This document shows positions 34,067-47,559 of a stretch of DNA of 64,000 nt, one piece after another. A program made the translations under genes and the position numbers. The number at the start of each line of letters is the position of its first letter. Position 1 is the stretch's first letter. The stretch is taken from the NCBI GenBank assembly GCA_036346355.1, contig CM070572.1, forward strand, positions 45,669,944-45,733,943. The letters are read 5' to 3'. The notes under the pieces are model-generated. The model ran no database searches and was not told where the DNA came from. It saw nothing but the letters and a program-made list of their open reading frames with translations. The stretch is from Rhipidocladum racemiflorum. Its lineage: Eukaryota; Streptophyta; Magnoliopsida; Poales; Poaceae.

Positions 34067-36386
34067 TGTGACACTACGGTATGGTGTGACATTATAAAAT
34101 GTGAAATTAGAAAATAAAACCTTACGACTTGAGGTTTTCTCGCGTTTTTGGGCCTTTTTGAAGTGATGTGACACCACGGAGTGTCGTAACCTTATAAAAT
34201 GTGAATGTTGAGGTCAAAAACTTTATGAAAAATGAAATTGGAGGTTGAAACCATACGCTGTGAGGTTTATATGCGTTTTCGGGCCGTTTTCGGGAGTTTG
34301 GGCCTTTCTAGGGGAGTTTGGGCCTAAGGAAAAGGTCCGTGGGCTTTGGTGGGATGGTGTTCGAGTCCATTTAGGGTAGGAGTCCTGTTTGGGGGGCCTC
34401 CTCCTGCCCTTTTGGGCGTCCTCCCCCTGCCCCTTGTGCCCCCAAGTGCCCTAGCCGCCTCCCACACATCTCCACCTCCTCCTTGTGGCGCCTCCACCTC
34501 CCCCATTGATCCCCTTTGCTCCACCACCCCTCCACCACCTCTTCTCCACCCCTTGCTGCCCTGGGGTAGCCTCTCCACCCCTGCACCTCGAGGATCCATC
34601 CATTGGAAGCGAGGAGCGAGGAGCGTGGAGCGAGGAGCGATCCGGGAGGAGTTTTCGTGGGGATTTCGGTCGTCGGGCGAAGGTATGGCCATGGGACTCC
34701 TTGAGGTTGGTCTAGGTACTGTTCTAAGGGTGTTTATCAAGTTTTTAGATCAATTGGTGTTGCTGGAATCAAGTAGATTGGATTAGATCTAGATGTTGCC
34801 ACGTTTCTGTTTTGGGACAGCATGAGCAGTCGACCTAGGGTTCACGTTTTCGCCAATTTACAATCCGAATCTGTCCGTACGGATGTTGAAGTAGTTGTAG
34901 ATAATTTCATTATCTTTCAGTGGACCTAAAGAACGTTAAATTCCGATCAGCCGTTTGAAAGTTATGACTGTTTTACCGAGCGTGTTAAAATCTGTGACGC
35001 GATTGGAACAGATCACGGTAATCTGTAGATTAAACAACTTTAGAATCCGAATCAGTCTTTCCATATACCTAGAAAAAGTTGGGAAATTTCCTAAGCTACG
35101 CGAGGATGTACTCGTTTAATTGATTCGGAGTCCCAGAACTCAAGTAATGCCTTTTGGAAGGCTGATGTCCCGACGGGACAGAACTGTTGTTTTTTGTTAT
35201 TGCGAGTAGTTGGCAATGTCGGGGTAGATGAGGGTTTGTGTACTGTTTTGTGGGCATTATTGTGAGTGTGTGGTACCTATGTGCAGGTGGTGTGACACCG
35301 GGGGTGCCTTCTACTTCCCGCCAATCCGTCGCCCGTGGTTGAGGCAAGTGTATTGTAATGAATAGCGGTTTGTAGGATTGCTAGTTGAGACTAGATGACC
35401 TTGATTATATGACATGATCACTTGCCATTCTTTAATGTTTTCCTATGATATGATGATTATGCTATGATGCCATGTGATAAATATACAAGTTTATGATGAT
35501 GATGGCATATTTGCATACATGGCATGTTACATGGCCCGGGCGGTGAGAAAGTCATAACTAGTCTGAGAAGGTCGGTGAGGAAGTTATGACTAATCCGGAG
35601 AGCCAATGAGTAAGTCCTACATCGTGATTCCATTCACCACGGTGAACGGAAGCGAGGAGTAGGCACCCTCCATCTTCGGGATGGAAGGGGGAGAGGGTGC
35701 ACACCGACGGGTGTGTACTCAACTATACCGGTATGAGTTTCCAAGGAGATATGTGCATCGCATTGCATTACATTGCATTGCATTATATGAGGATGATTTA
35801 TGATGATGTCAATGATATGCTTACACTATGAATATGAGATGTTGTATGTGAAAAAGTGGTGATGAAAGTATTGGAATGTGTTTTCTTGTTCCATTGCAAT
35901 ATACTTGCTGAGTGATGAACTCATGCTTGTGTTTATGTTGTTTTCTTTTAGGTACCATGAATCCGTCATGTGAGAAAAGGGAGCTAGTCACACGTCGTCA
36001 CTTAGCATCACACATTTGAACAATGACATGTTCCTTCCTTTATGGTTATGGTTAAGTCTTTGATCTAAACTATGGTTTCGTTGATTCGTTGGTCGTTATG
36101 AGTAATTGATTAGTCCATATTTGTCATGTGATGGATAGAATTTATATCCTTAGTGCTATGGTGGCTGTTTTTCCGTTTGATCATGTTATTGCTATCATTC
36201 ATTATGCCATATTGGCGTGTTATTATTGTTGTTGCTTCAATTCATGTTAAAACAAAGGAGATGCTGCCGAAATCTCGGTTTTTAGCATGTGCGCCTTTGC
36301 TGGAATTTATGTTTAATTGTGGTATTTAGAATTTGTTTAGTCTATGTTTGGTAGCATTCGGGCATATTAAATGCCGGGGTGTTACA
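34067..36386 (+). mobile_element. Alpha solo LTR O inside the second non-autonomous element
   Basis: This is a 2320-bp LTR from TGTGACACTACGG to GGGGTGTTACA. The flanks are TCAAT (34062-34066) and GCAAT (36387-36391). The unoccupied site in the sister element near 9750 reads TTGCAATGAGAC, so GCAAT is the original duplication and the left copy has one substitution. It is a solo LTR in the opposite orientation to its host element. Confidence 0.9.
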
Positions 36387-37118
36387 GCAATGAGACAAAC
36401 CCAAACTTGGTCATGCAAAAGGAAGTCTCCAAAACACTTTTCAATCTCAAAGACTCCTACAGGAGGGAACTAAGCGATCAAATAAACCTTTGCGGACAAA
36501 GGCACAAAACATAAATCGACACAACTTAACTTTTTGCACACGCTTCAATAACTTCTTTTAAACTCAGAGTAAGACACACAAGAACCAAAACTATACTTTT
36601 CTTTGCAAGGCAACCAACAAAACTGGTGTCAAAGCCAAAAGGCAACTAAAAAGGCGCAATGCTAAATTCCTCTTCTTCGTCTTCAACCAAGGAAGACAAA
36701 ACCAAGAAACACCGAAGGGACACTCCGCGAAAAACCAATTCCAAACACTTTTCATTTGATTTAAATCAACTAAAACCAAGAAAACCAACCGAAACCGACC
36801 CTTACAACGGTAAAGAGCATACGAAGGAATCCACCACCAAACTCTTCTATTTGCCTCCAGTCAACTACTCGATCTACGATAGAAAAGGTAAGCACTCTTT
36901 CCCCACAAGGGGTTAATAGTTCTTCGGTGATGGCTTTAGCCGGCCATACCGTCAAACCACACCCTTACTACGAACAAAAGTGGTGACCGAAACCCTTCGG
37001 CACCACAACCCCACTTTATCACCACAACAAGCTCAATTCAATCTTTTATCTCATAAACATAGCAACATGCATTATCAAATGAAGCATTCAACATCGAAGC
37101 TTAAATACAACGTTTAAG
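36387..37118 (-). mobile_element. Interior of the second non-autonomous element, segment 2
   Basis: It continues the interior after LTR O and matches 9750-10570 of the sister element (for example the CTCTTCTTCGTCTTCAACC block at 36669 and 10137). Non-coding. Confidence 0.75.
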
Positions 37119-39538
37119 TGTAACACCCCAGCTTTTACTAAGCCCAGAATGTCACCAAACATAGACCATAACACATTTAATACCATAATTTAAGGTAAAT
37201 TACAGCAGGTAATCATTTGGAATAATTGGAAATTTTGGCAGCATCTCCTTTGTTTTTGCATGAAACTTAACAACATAGCATCATATCAATATGTAAGACA
37301 AACGAGATATCCATACGCAGCGATAAGGATAGCTAATCATCAACTAAAACATCAATAAGCATCGATAGCAAAATAATAAGCATCAATTTAACTCTAGGAA
37401 GTTAAAACAACTACCTCCATAGCCCCACATGATACACATGAGGGAAACAACCAAACATACAGACCATACACTAATGATTATTGTAATGCTTATTGTCGTG
37501 TCTCCAAAACAGGTGAATTAGCTAGATTATGAGTGCTACGTGAGGAAGTGTAGCTAAATTCCCTTCCCGCGCGCCGATTTCATTGTACCTAAATAAACAA
37601 ACAACATAAAACACAAGCGTGAGTTCATAACTCAGCAAAGTGTATTGTAATGGAACAACAAGGATCAAGACAACAAACCATCATCCTGGGCCTACGGTTA
37701 TATCACAACACATCATATTTAACATTATATGCATCCTTTAAAACAACATGATATTCATCTCATGAGCATCTCATGAGTACTCTCATCATCATCTCATAAA
37801 CATCTTCATTTATGTATTTCATTCATGCAATGCAATGCACATGTCTCCTGGAATACTCATACCGGTATGGTTGAGTGCACACCCGTCGGCATGCACCGTT
37901 TCCCCCTTCCATCCCGAAGATGGAGGGTTCCTATCACTCGCTTCCATTCACCTCGGTGAAGGAATCACGATGTAGGACTTATTCAAAAGAATAGCCCCGG
38001 ACTAGTCATAACAGTTCTCACCGACCCTACCGGAATAGTTATGACTTATCTCACCTACGGCCATGAAAATATGCCATGTATGCAAAACAGACAGCAACAT
38101 ATACATGAATAGAAATATTGCATATCAACACTTGGCATCTAAACATGTAGGTCCGTACTCAACAATCGACGGTAACCATTCAAAACATGGCATGTGAATC
38201 ATTCATCAACAACAAACATTTTTAATCGTGGCACGTGGACACCATATCATCGATAACCTTTAAATCATGGCCTAAGGATGTCATATCAATTATAACATGT
38301 AATTCATGGCAAGACAACATGTGACCTACTCCAAATACTATCAAGCATCTCTAGCAATATGTATAACATACAATCCACGCAACACACTTGCCTTCAACCA
38401 CGGCAACGGAGTGACGAGAGGTCGAGGGCACTCCCGGGGGCACACCACCTGCAAACACGTGCCATACACTCAAATCGAGTCCACAAAACAACACACATAA
38501 ATCCCACTACCCCGACTTCGCTTACAACTCCTAAAACCAGAAAGCAGCAAATCTGTCCCTTCGGGACAGCAGTCTTCCAACGGGCATAACTTCTGTTCTA
38601 GGACTCCAAATTGAATAAACGAGTACACCCTCGCGTAGCTTAGGAAATTTCCCAACTTTTTCTAGTTATATGGAAAGACTGATTAGGACTCTAAATTAGT
38701 TTAATCTAATGTTGAACACAGACTGTCCCAACATCGACACAGATTGGACAGCGCCCACCAAAACGGCCATAACTTTCAGACCGTAACTCCAAAAATTCTC
38801 AAAAAAATACACAAAATAGGTCTTGACGATACCTACAACTTCTTCAACAGGAGGTCGGCCAAATTCCGACTCTAAAATTGCGAAATCGCACTCCCTAAAA
38901 CGGACTCCAAATCTGCCCGAAACTGAGTACAATACGAACTCTAGTTCTTTTCAGATCTACTCCATGGCAGCACGTCCTCTTGATCTAAAAACTCCAAATC
39001 TACCATGAGAACAGCAACTAGACCTTCCCCAAGGTTTCCCCATGGACATACCTTAGTCCGACGAACGACGAACGAGGAAAAACTCCTCCCGGTCGCCCGA
39101 TCTCGCTCCACGCGCCGAAACCTTCAGATCTCCACGTCGCGGATCTTCCCAACCGCGGGGGCAGCGCGATGGCGAGGCGTGGCAGCGATGGCGTGGCTTA
39201 GATCACAGCAAAAGTGGCTAGGTGGAGGAGGGGGAGGCGCTAGAGGGAGGGGCAAGGGGGCGGCTAGGGGAGGGGCGGCTAGAGGGGTGAGGGGAGGAGG
39301 TGGAGGCGCCTAGGGTTAGGGGGGGCGCCCCAAACCTGGTGTGCAGCCCTTTCTACCCCCACATGGGCCAAAAACCTCCCACTAAAGCCCACACTTCAAC
39401 CCCCCCCCTAAGGCCCAAACTCTCCCGGAGAGGCCCAAACACCCGAAAATTGCCCGAAAACTCAATATAATGCCGTAGCGCGAGATTTTATACTGTAATT
39501 TCACAATCTATAAAGTTACTACGTTCCGTGGTGTCACA
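37119..39538 (-). mobile_element. Divergent alpha solo LTR P with TTAAG target duplication
   Basis: This is a 2420-bp LTR starting TGTAACACCCCAGC and ending GTGTCACA. It is flanked by perfect TTAAG (37114-37118 and 39539-39543). It keeps the alpha order of landmarks but is clearly more diverged than the others throughout, so it represents another subfamily. The unoccupied site is visible in the sister element near 10576. Confidence 0.92.
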
Positions 39539-39770
39539 TTAAGCGTAAAGAAACGATACCCATACCCTTTCCTACTGTGCATCCATGTGTGTCAAATTTT
39601 AGATTAGTTATTCCACTTTTGCAAGTTTTAATGTTGCTATCCTATGACAAAATTTTAGTTAAAACCTAAGCCATGTTTCTAAGTTATTCCACATCACATT
39701 TTAGTTGTATCCTATAGCATGACACTAAAAATACACATTCCAAGGACCTACAGCCCTCTCTGATACCAAC
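39539..39770 (-). mobile_element. Interior segment 3: leader and primer site of the second non-autonomous element
   Basis: It matches the leader of the sister element (10577-10802) and of the coding element. The primer site at 39757-39768 reads TGGTATCAGAGA on the minus strand, one mismatch from the other two. Confidence 0.8.
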
Positions 39771-42003
39771 TGTAACACCCTGGCATCTAGTATGCCGAAT
39801 GCTACCAAACATAGACTAAGCAACCTCTAAATACCACAATTACAAGTAAATTACAGCAAAGGAGCAAATGCTAATACCGAAAATTTCGGCAGCATCTCCT
39901 TTGTTTTTCCATGATTTGAAGCAACAACAATATTAATATGTGAAGATAGCATAATGAATGATAGCAATAACATGACCAATTGGAAATTCAACCATCATAC
40001 AACTAAGGATACAAGTCTATCCGTCACATGTCAAAAATGGACTAATCATTTACTCATGACAACCAACGAAGCATCAAAACCATAATTTAGTTCAGTGAAT
40101 TAACCATCACAACTAAAGGAGAGAACATGTCATTGGTTATATGTGTGATGCTAAGTGATGACGTGTGACTAGCTCCCTTTCCCGCATGCCGGTTTCATGG
40201 TACCTAAGAAAAACACATAAACACAAGCGTGAGTTCATCACTCAGCAAGTATATTGCAATGGATCAAGAAAATACATTCCAATACCTTCTTCACCACTTT
40301 TCACATACGACATCATACACATCTCATATTCATAGTGTAAACATATCATTGACATCCTCATATATCATCATCATATAACATCCTCATATAATGCAATGCG
40401 ATGCGATGCACATATCTCCTGAAAACTCATACCGGTATGGTTGAGTACACAGCCGTCGGTGTGCACCCTCTCCCCCCTTCCATCCCGAAGATGGAGGGTG
40501 CCTACTCCTCGCTTCCATACACCGCGGTGGATGGAATCACGATGTAGGACTTACTCATTGGCTCTCCGGAATAGTCATAACTTTCTCACCGACCTTCCCC
40601 GGACTAGTTATGACTTTCTCACCGCCCGGACCATGTATCATGCCATGTATGCAAACATGCCAACATCATAAATAACTTGTACATTAACACATGGCATCAT
40701 AACATAATAAGCATATTCATCATATCATTGGCAATCATTAAGGCATGGCATGTGAACATATCATATATTCAATTTCAATCTCAACCAATCTAGCAAACTA
40801 CAACCCGCTACCCATTCCAATACACTTGCCTCAACCACGGGCGACGGATTGGCGAGAAGTAGAAGGCACTCCCGGGGTCACACCACCTGCACATAGGTAC
40901 CACACACTCACAATCATGTCCACAAAACAGTACGCAAACCCTCTTCTACCCCGACATCGCAAACTACTCGCAAAACCCAAAAACAGAGGTTTTGTCCCGT
41001 CGGGACAGCAGCCTTCCAAAAGGCATAACTCGGGTTCTAAAACTCCGAATCGAATAAACGAGTACATCCTCGTGTAGCCTAGGAAATTTCCTAACTTTTT
41101 CTAAGTATATGGAAAGACTGATTCGGACTCTAAAGTGGTTTAATCTACAGAATACCGTGATCTGTTCCAATCACGTCACAGATTTTAATACGTTCGGTAA
41201 AACGAGCATAACTTTCAAACGGCAGGGCGGAATTGGACGTTCTTTATACCCACGGAAAGGTAATGAAATTACCTACAACTTCTTCAACAGGCGGATGACC
41301 AAATTCCGATTCTAAATTGGCAAAAACCCAAACCCTAGGTCGACTTCTCATGCTACCCGAAACAGAGAACGTGGCAATTTCTAGAATTCATCTAATCTAC
41401 TCAATTCCAGCACCACCAATTGATCTAAAAACATGATAATAACCCATAGAACAGATCCTAGACCAACCCCAAGGATCCCCGTGGCCATACCTTCGCCCGA
41501 CGACCGAAAACCCAACGGATCTCCTCCCGGTTCGCGCGATCTCCTTCCTCGCTCCAAATCCACCGGATCTCCTCGTCGCGGAGCGCTCCAACGGATGGAT
41601 CTTCGAGGTGTGGAGGTGGAGAACTCCCCTAGGGGAAGCAAGGGAGGTGGAGAGGGGTGGTGGCGCCATGGGGTAAGATGGAGAGGAAGGGGAAGGGTGG
41701 AGGCGCATGGGGGGCTAGGGGGTGGCGGCTAGGGTTGGGAGAGGGAGTGGGGGCGCACCAAGGGGTAGGGGCCAGATTTGGCTGCCCAAAAGTCCCCCCC
41801 CCTTGGGCCCAAACCCTTCCACCGGAGGCCCAACTCAACCCCCAAGGCCCAAAGTCCCCCGGAGAGACCCAAACACCCGAAAACGGCAAAAAACACGCTA
41901 TAAACGGCATGATGTAAAGTTTTAACCTCCATTTTCACATTTTTATAAAGTTTTTGACCTCAACATTAACATTTTATAAGATAAAACACTCCGTGGTGTC
42001 ACA
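39771..42003 (-). mobile_element. Alpha LTR J (5' LTR)
   Basis: This is a 2233-bp LTR starting directly after the primer site and ending CGTGGTGTCACA at 42003. The next base begins sequence belonging to the copia element. Confidence 0.88.
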
Positions 42004-42455
42004 AAAACGGTTTTGGGCTTAAGGACATAAGTGGTTGGAATATGATTTCAATAATGAAGGAACGGATACAAGACGATTGGTGTCTAGGAAAACACACATG
42101 AGGCTAGGTTTCTTAATTGGCACCCGAAAACGGGAAGTGCTCCCTCCCTCATGTGAGCCCTAGGGGCGAGTTGACCTGGCCATGACTCAAGTTGACGGAG
42201 GCATTCATTACTTGTTTCATGCTCAACCAACAAGAGTTACATAAGGTGTAATTAGCAAAGATATTGCTTACCTATGTCATTATGTTTCTAGCAGTGATGC
42301 CAAAGCTCACTAGTGTTTGATGAATATGGATCTTGAATACTCACCATGTGTCCATAAAGGGGGCACATGATAGGAGTTTCTTTTGTTAAAATGTTTAATA
42401 AAAGTATTACAGAAACATAGTGCTTAGAAACTTTGCATGTTTTTGTTGTAGTTCA

Positions 42456-42977
42456 ATGGCACCTCCTGCTGCACCTGGTTTTGCTTTGAGATCGGTTTTG
42501 GAAAGAGAAAAACTAAACGGAACAAATTTTGTGGATTGGTATTGCCACTTGAGAATTGTTCTCAAACATGAAAAGAAAGAATATGTTCTAGAGAGTCTGA
42601 TTCCTGATGAACCAGCCGAAAATGCTCCTCGAAATTTGAAGGCTGACTATGAAAAACATGTTAATGCCTTTGTAGAGGTCAGCTGTCTCATGCTTGTCAC
42701 AATGGACTTTGAGCTGCAAAAGCAATATGAGGACCAGGATGCTTACAATATGATTGTGGGCTTGAAGGGCATGTTTGGGAATCAAGCAAGGGCTGAGAGG
42801 TATGGTATCTCAAAGCTTATGTTTGCTTGTGTAAGCTGGTGAAAGGCGATCAGGTCAGCCCACATGTAATCAAGATGATTGGTTACAATGGGAGATTGGA
42901 TAAGCTTGAGTTTCCCTTAGCATTGGTGCTGCTACACGTAATTCTCCAGTCTCGCCTCGAGCTTTGAGCCATTCATT
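42456..42977 (+). pseudogene. Copia gag, N-terminal part
   Basis: It begins MAPPAAPGFALRSVLEREK at 42456 and has the LNGTNFVDWYCHLRIVL pattern of the copia gag (UBN2-type) domain. The frame ends with a TGA near 42840. The expected gag sequence continues in another frame up to 42977, so there is at least one frameshift. Confidence 0.85.
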
Positions 42978-44168
42978 ATGAATTTTCATATGAATAGCAT
43001 GGAGAAGAGCCTGACCGAGCTACATGGGATGCTCAAGGCTGCCGAGGAAAGCATTAAGAAGAAACCCAATCATGTGATGATGGTTCAGAAGACAACTGCC
43101 TTCAAAAAGAAGAAAGCCAAGGCTTGGGGAAAGGGAAAGGGCAAGGGCAAGGCTCAAGATGAGATCACGAGCCTCAAAACTAAGCTTCAGAAGCTTAAAG
43201 TTGGCCCTCAACCCGAAACCCAGTGCTTCTATTGCAAGAAGTCAGGACATTGGAAACGGAACTGCGAGAAGTACCTGACAGATAAAAAGAATGGGAGTGT
43301 GACTTCCACTTCAGGTATTAATGTTATAGAAATTAATCTTGCTACTTCTTATTCCAGCTCTTGGGTATATGATACCGGATCGGTTGCTCACATTTGCAAT
43401 TCGATGCAGAGGCTGACAAAGAGTAGAGACTTGGCAAAGGGAGAAGTGGATATTCACGTGGGGAATAAAACAAGAGTTGCTGGTCTTGCCATTGGCACCT
43501 ACCGATTGCATTTGCCTTCAAGATTAGTTTTAGAACTTAATAATTGTTATTTTGTTCCATCTATGAGTAGAAACATTATTTCATCTTCCTGTTTGGAACA
43601 TGAAGGTTATGAATTCAGAATAAAGAACTTTGTTTGTTCAATATTTTTGAATGATATGTATTATGGTCGTTGTCCCATGGTGGATGGGTTATACGTCCTT
43701 GAACTCAAAGAAAAACATGTCTATAACATTAATGTCAAAAGGCCTCGACCAAATGATTTGAACCCTACCTTTTTATGGCATTGTCGCTTGGGTCACATAA
43801 ATGAGAAGCGCATGAAGAAGCTCCATGGTGATGGACTTCTCACCTCATTTGATTTTGAATCATTTGAAACATGTGAGTCTTATTTACTTGGCAAGATGAC
43901 AAAAACCCCTTTCACAGGTTTTAGTAAGAGGGCGAGTGAATTGTTGGCCCTAGTACATACAGATGTATGTGGACCAATGAGCTCGATTGCTAGAGGTGGG
44001 TTTCAGTACTTTGTAACTTTTACTGATGACTTTAGTAGATATGGATATATCTATTTAATGAGGCATAAGTCTGAAACCTTTAAAACGTTCAAAGAGTTTC
44101 AGAACGAAGTACAAAATCAACTTGGCAAATCAATAAAACACTTACGATCAAATCGTGGTGGCGAATAG
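42978..44168 (+). pseudogene. Copia gag zinc knuckle, protease and integrase N-terminal part
   Basis: This 396-residue frame holds, in order, a Lys-rich stretch, a CCHC knuckle CFYCKKSGHWKRNC (43224-43265), the protease site YDTGSVAHIC (Asp near 43371), the pre-integrase HCRLGHINEKRMKKL, and the integrase core with VHTDVCGP and FTDDFSRYGY. The last catalytic Glu lies in SNRGGE, immediately before a TAG at 44166. The zinc-binding CxxC of the integrase reads CESY, so one ligand is lost. It cannot make an active integrase. Confidence 0.9.
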
Positions 44169-44200
44169 TTGAGCCAAGAGTTTGGTGATCATCTAAAGCA

Positions 44201-44731
44201 ATGTGGAATAGTTCCACAACTCCGCCAGGAACGCCTCAATGGAATGGCGTATCCGAACGACGGAATCGAACTTTATTGGATATGGTTCGGTCAATGATGA
44301 GCCAAACAGATCTGCCATTATCCTTCTGGGGGTTCGCTCTAGAGACAGCTGCGTTCACATTAAATAGGGTCCCGTCAAAATCCATTGAGAAGACACCATA
44401 TGAGATATGGACCGGGAGAAGTCCCATATTGTCATTTCTCAAGATATGGGGATGTGAGGCTTATGTAAAACGTTTGCAATCAGATAAACTCGCACCTAAA
44501 TCAGAAAAATGCTTCTTTGTGGGGTATCCTAAAGAAATAAAAGGATATTACTTTTATAAAAGAAACGAGAACAAAGTTTTTGTTGCTCGAAATGGTGTCT
44601 TTTTGGAGAAATAGTTTCTTTCCAAAGAAATCAGTGTGAGTGATGTGCATCTCGATGAAATTCGAGAATCGCATGAATATGTTCAAGCTACCACTGAACC
44701 TTCACAAGATGTACAAAGTGTTGTATAACCT
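44201..44731 (+). pseudogene. Copia integrase C-terminal part and linker
   Basis: The frame resumes with TPQWNGVSERRNRTLLDMVR and KTPYEIWTGRSP, standard copia integrase motifs, in a different frame from the preceding part. Stops near 44612 and 44726 separate it from the RT frame. Confidence 0.85.
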
Positions 44732-46054
44732 GTGGAAGAGACACTAGCCCTACGTAGGTCGGGGAGGCCGCATCATGAACCCATAAGATATGGACATGAC
44801 ATATTATTATTAGACAAAGATGAGCCCACGACTTACAAAGAAGCGATGATGGACCCAAACTCCGAAAAATGGCTTGGAGCCATGAGATCCGAAATTCAAT
44901 CCATGCATGACAATCAAGTTTGGAACTTGGTTGATCCTCCTGATGGTGTAAAAACCATAGAATGCAAATGGATTTTCAAGAAGAAGACAGACGTAGATGG
45001 AAATGTTCAGATCTATAAGGCACGGTTGGTGGCAAAGGGTTTCAAACAAGTTCAAGGAATTGACTATGATGAAACTTTTTCACCGGTAGCCATGCTCAAG
45101 TCTGTCCGGATCATTTTAGCAATTGCTGCATATTTCGATTATGAAATATGGCAGATGAACGTCAAGACAGCTTTCCTTAATGGGAATCTATCTGAGGATG
45201 TATACATGATACAACCTGAGGGTTTTGTTGATCCTAAAAATGCTAAAAAGATATGCAAGCTTCAGAGATCCATTTATGGGTTAAAGCAAGCATCTCGTAG
45301 TTGGAACATTCGTTTTGATGAAGTGGTCAAAGGATTTGGCTTTATCAAAAACGAAGAAGAGCCTTGTGTTTACAAGAAGGCTAGTGGGAGCGCACTTGTG
45401 TTTCTGATCTTGTATGTGGATGACATATTATTGATCGGGAATAATATTCCTATGCTTGAAGATGTTAAGACTTTGTTGAAAAGGAGTTTCTCAATGAAGG
45501 ACTTGGGAGAAGCATGTTATATCTTGGGCATAAAGATCTATAGAGATAGATCAAAAAGGTTGATTGGATTAAGCCAGGAAACGTACATTGACAAAGTATT
45601 GAAAAGGTTCAATATGCACGAATCTAAGAGAGGTTTCATGCCAATGTCACATGGCATCAGTTTAAGCAAGAATCAGTGTCCTTCGACAACTGATGAGCGA
45701 GACAGGATGAGCAAGATTCCATATGCTTCAGCTATTGGATCTATCATGTATGCCATGATCTATACGCGCCCAGATGTCTCATATGCTCTAAGTGTCACAA
45801 GTAGATACCAAGCGGATCTTGGTGATGGTCATTGGATAGCCGTGAAAAACATCCTAAAGTACTTGAGAAGAACTAAGGGTATGTTCCTAGTCTTTGGAGG
45901 TGAGGAAGAACTGGTTGTAAAAGGTTACACCGATGCAAGCTTCCAAACTGACAAAGATGATTTTCGATCACAATCCGGTTTTGTGTTTACACTAAATGGA
46001 GGAGCAGAAGTGGAAGAGTTCCAAGCAAAGCACGGTGGTGACTCTACGACGTAA
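44732..46054 (+). pseudogene. Copia reverse transcriptase and start of RNase H
   Basis: This 440-residue frame carries the copia RT landmarks: KWIFKKKTDVDGNVQIYKAR, QMNVKTAFLNGNL, YGLKQASRSW and the catalytic YVDD (45413-45424). GYTDASF follows from the RNase H domain. The long RT frame is open, which suggests moderate age. A frameshift near 46000 separates it from the rest of RNase H. Confidence 0.92.
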
Positions 46055-46391
46055 GCGGAGTACATTGCGGCCGGATGCCGCAAAAGAAGCTGTATGGATA
46101 AAGAAGTTTATCTCAGAGCTTGGTGTGGTCGCTAGTGCCTCTAGTCCAATGGACATCTATTGCGATAATAGTGGTGCCATTGCACAAGCAAAAGAGCCTA
46201 GATCACATCAGAAGTCCAAACATATACTCCGACGCTTTCACCTTATTCGCGAAATTGTGGATAGAGGTGACGTGAAGATATGCAAAGTACATACGGAAGC
46301 CAATGTGGTTGATTCGTTGACAAAGCCACTACCACAGCCTAAGCATGAGGCGCACACGAGGTCTATTGGTATTAGATACTTAATTGATTGA
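45996..46391 (+). pseudogene. Copia RNase H, C-terminal part
   Basis: This frame contains AKEAVWIKKFISELG, CDNSGAIAQAKEP, KHILRRFHLIREIV and NVVDSLTKPL, the usual end of copia polyproteins. It overlaps the RT frame in another phase. Bases around 46000-46070 are damaged compared with the family pattern. Confidence 0.88.
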
Positions 46392-46400
46392 CTCAAGTGC

Positions 46401-46410
46401 AAGTGGGAGA
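46401..46410 (+). other. Copia polypurine tract
   Basis: AAGTGGGAGA lies ten bases downstream of the coding end, one base before the LTR start. This is the usual copia plus-strand primer. Confidence 0.85.
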
Positions 46411-47374
46411 TTGTTAGTGTTATGCCCTTGAGGCAATCATATGGATGATTGTAACATGACTATGTTTATGAATAATAATATGATTATTGGTCCAATGAAT
46501 GTATATCATTGTTTTGATCAACAAGTGTGTGACTTGTTTATGAAGCTCTTTACCTATTGATATAATTCGATAAATATCTCTGATCGGATATCATCGTATA
46601 GGACAACGATGAATAGATCAGCACATGTATTGTTCGATGATCATGTTTCATAGATCATGGGATATGGAGATATCATCAATACATTGTGGACGCATGTTGA
46701 AGAATATGTGTTAGATAGACCCACAATGGGACACTGCGAGAATGTTACATTCTTATGTGTCATCAGTGTATCTCATACATAGTAGATGTATGATCCTTAG
46801 ACCTGAGATTGTCATATTCCCTACATGTGTAATAGTTTACCTTGGGGTTACCAAACACTATTTCCTAACCGGATAGTTATAAAGGTAGCTTTCATGTTTA
46901 CTATGAAACATGCAGAGGGAAGTGAGCAGTCAAGATGGAATTTGCTACTCCAATGTAACGGAGATATATGTCTAGGCCACTCGTGTGATATGATTAAGGA
47001 AGTGCATGGCCATGCCGTGATTGAGAAGTCAATCACAACTTATTAATATATCACGGATACGAGAGATGGATTGAACTGTCAAAGGATGACATGCTTCTCG
47101 CCTTGAGTTCGATCTTCATATAGTTTGGCAAAAGGATTATTACATCAGTACTTTAATCATATGCGTTTGGGAGTTGGCATGCTCTGCAAGGAGCCGCTAC
47201 CGACTATTGTATTAGAAAAAGGGTTTTCCGAATCCATGTCCAAATGCGCATGAACCTACAGGGTCACACACTTAACGGGCTGGGACGCATTAATTCGGAT
47301 TGGATTCGTAATTAATGGACCTAGTGGGCTTAGCGCGTAGATGGGCCCTGACTGCCTAGGGTTTCACCTCGTGG

Positions 47375-47384
47375 CTATATAAGG
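47375..47384 (+). promoter_or_regulatory. Possible TATA box of the copia LTR
   Basis: CTATATAAGG lies about 450 bases before the LTR end, followed by GGAGGGGAGGAGGC. The position fits a U3/R border, but there is no transcript evidence. Confidence 0.45.
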
Positions 47385-47559
47385 AGGGGAGGAGGCTAGA
47401 CGCAGGATACACTTTCGTGCGGTTTAGAGGTGTTTCGCCAGAAACCCTAGCCACCTCCTCTCGTTGCCCTGAAGCGACCGGCTTACACACACGACGCACG
47501 CGGCGTTCCATCCAGGACGTGTGGATCGTGTGGTGACGCTGCTGCTACTGCGGCGTGGA

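Larger units (their letters stand above)
28824..42003 (-). mobile_element. Second non-autonomous alpha element, carrying two nested solo LTRs
   Basis: The order on the plus strand is 3' LTR I (28824-30665), polypurine tract, interior, Met-type primer site (39757-39768), 5' LTR J (39771-42003). The interior is broken by solo LTRs O and P. Removing them leaves about 4.4 kb that parallels the interior of the element at 4973-12500. It codes for no protein apart from a decayed pol tail near 30.8 kb. The bases outside the two LTRs differ (GTACT left, AAAAC right), so there is no target duplication. The two LTRs also differ by an internal deletion. The copy may be a recombinant or have lost its right flank. 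Confidence 0.82.

Noticed and set aside
28824..42003. A target duplication for the second non-autonomous element
   Set aside because: The flanks GTACT and AAAAC do not match even with shifts of a base or two.
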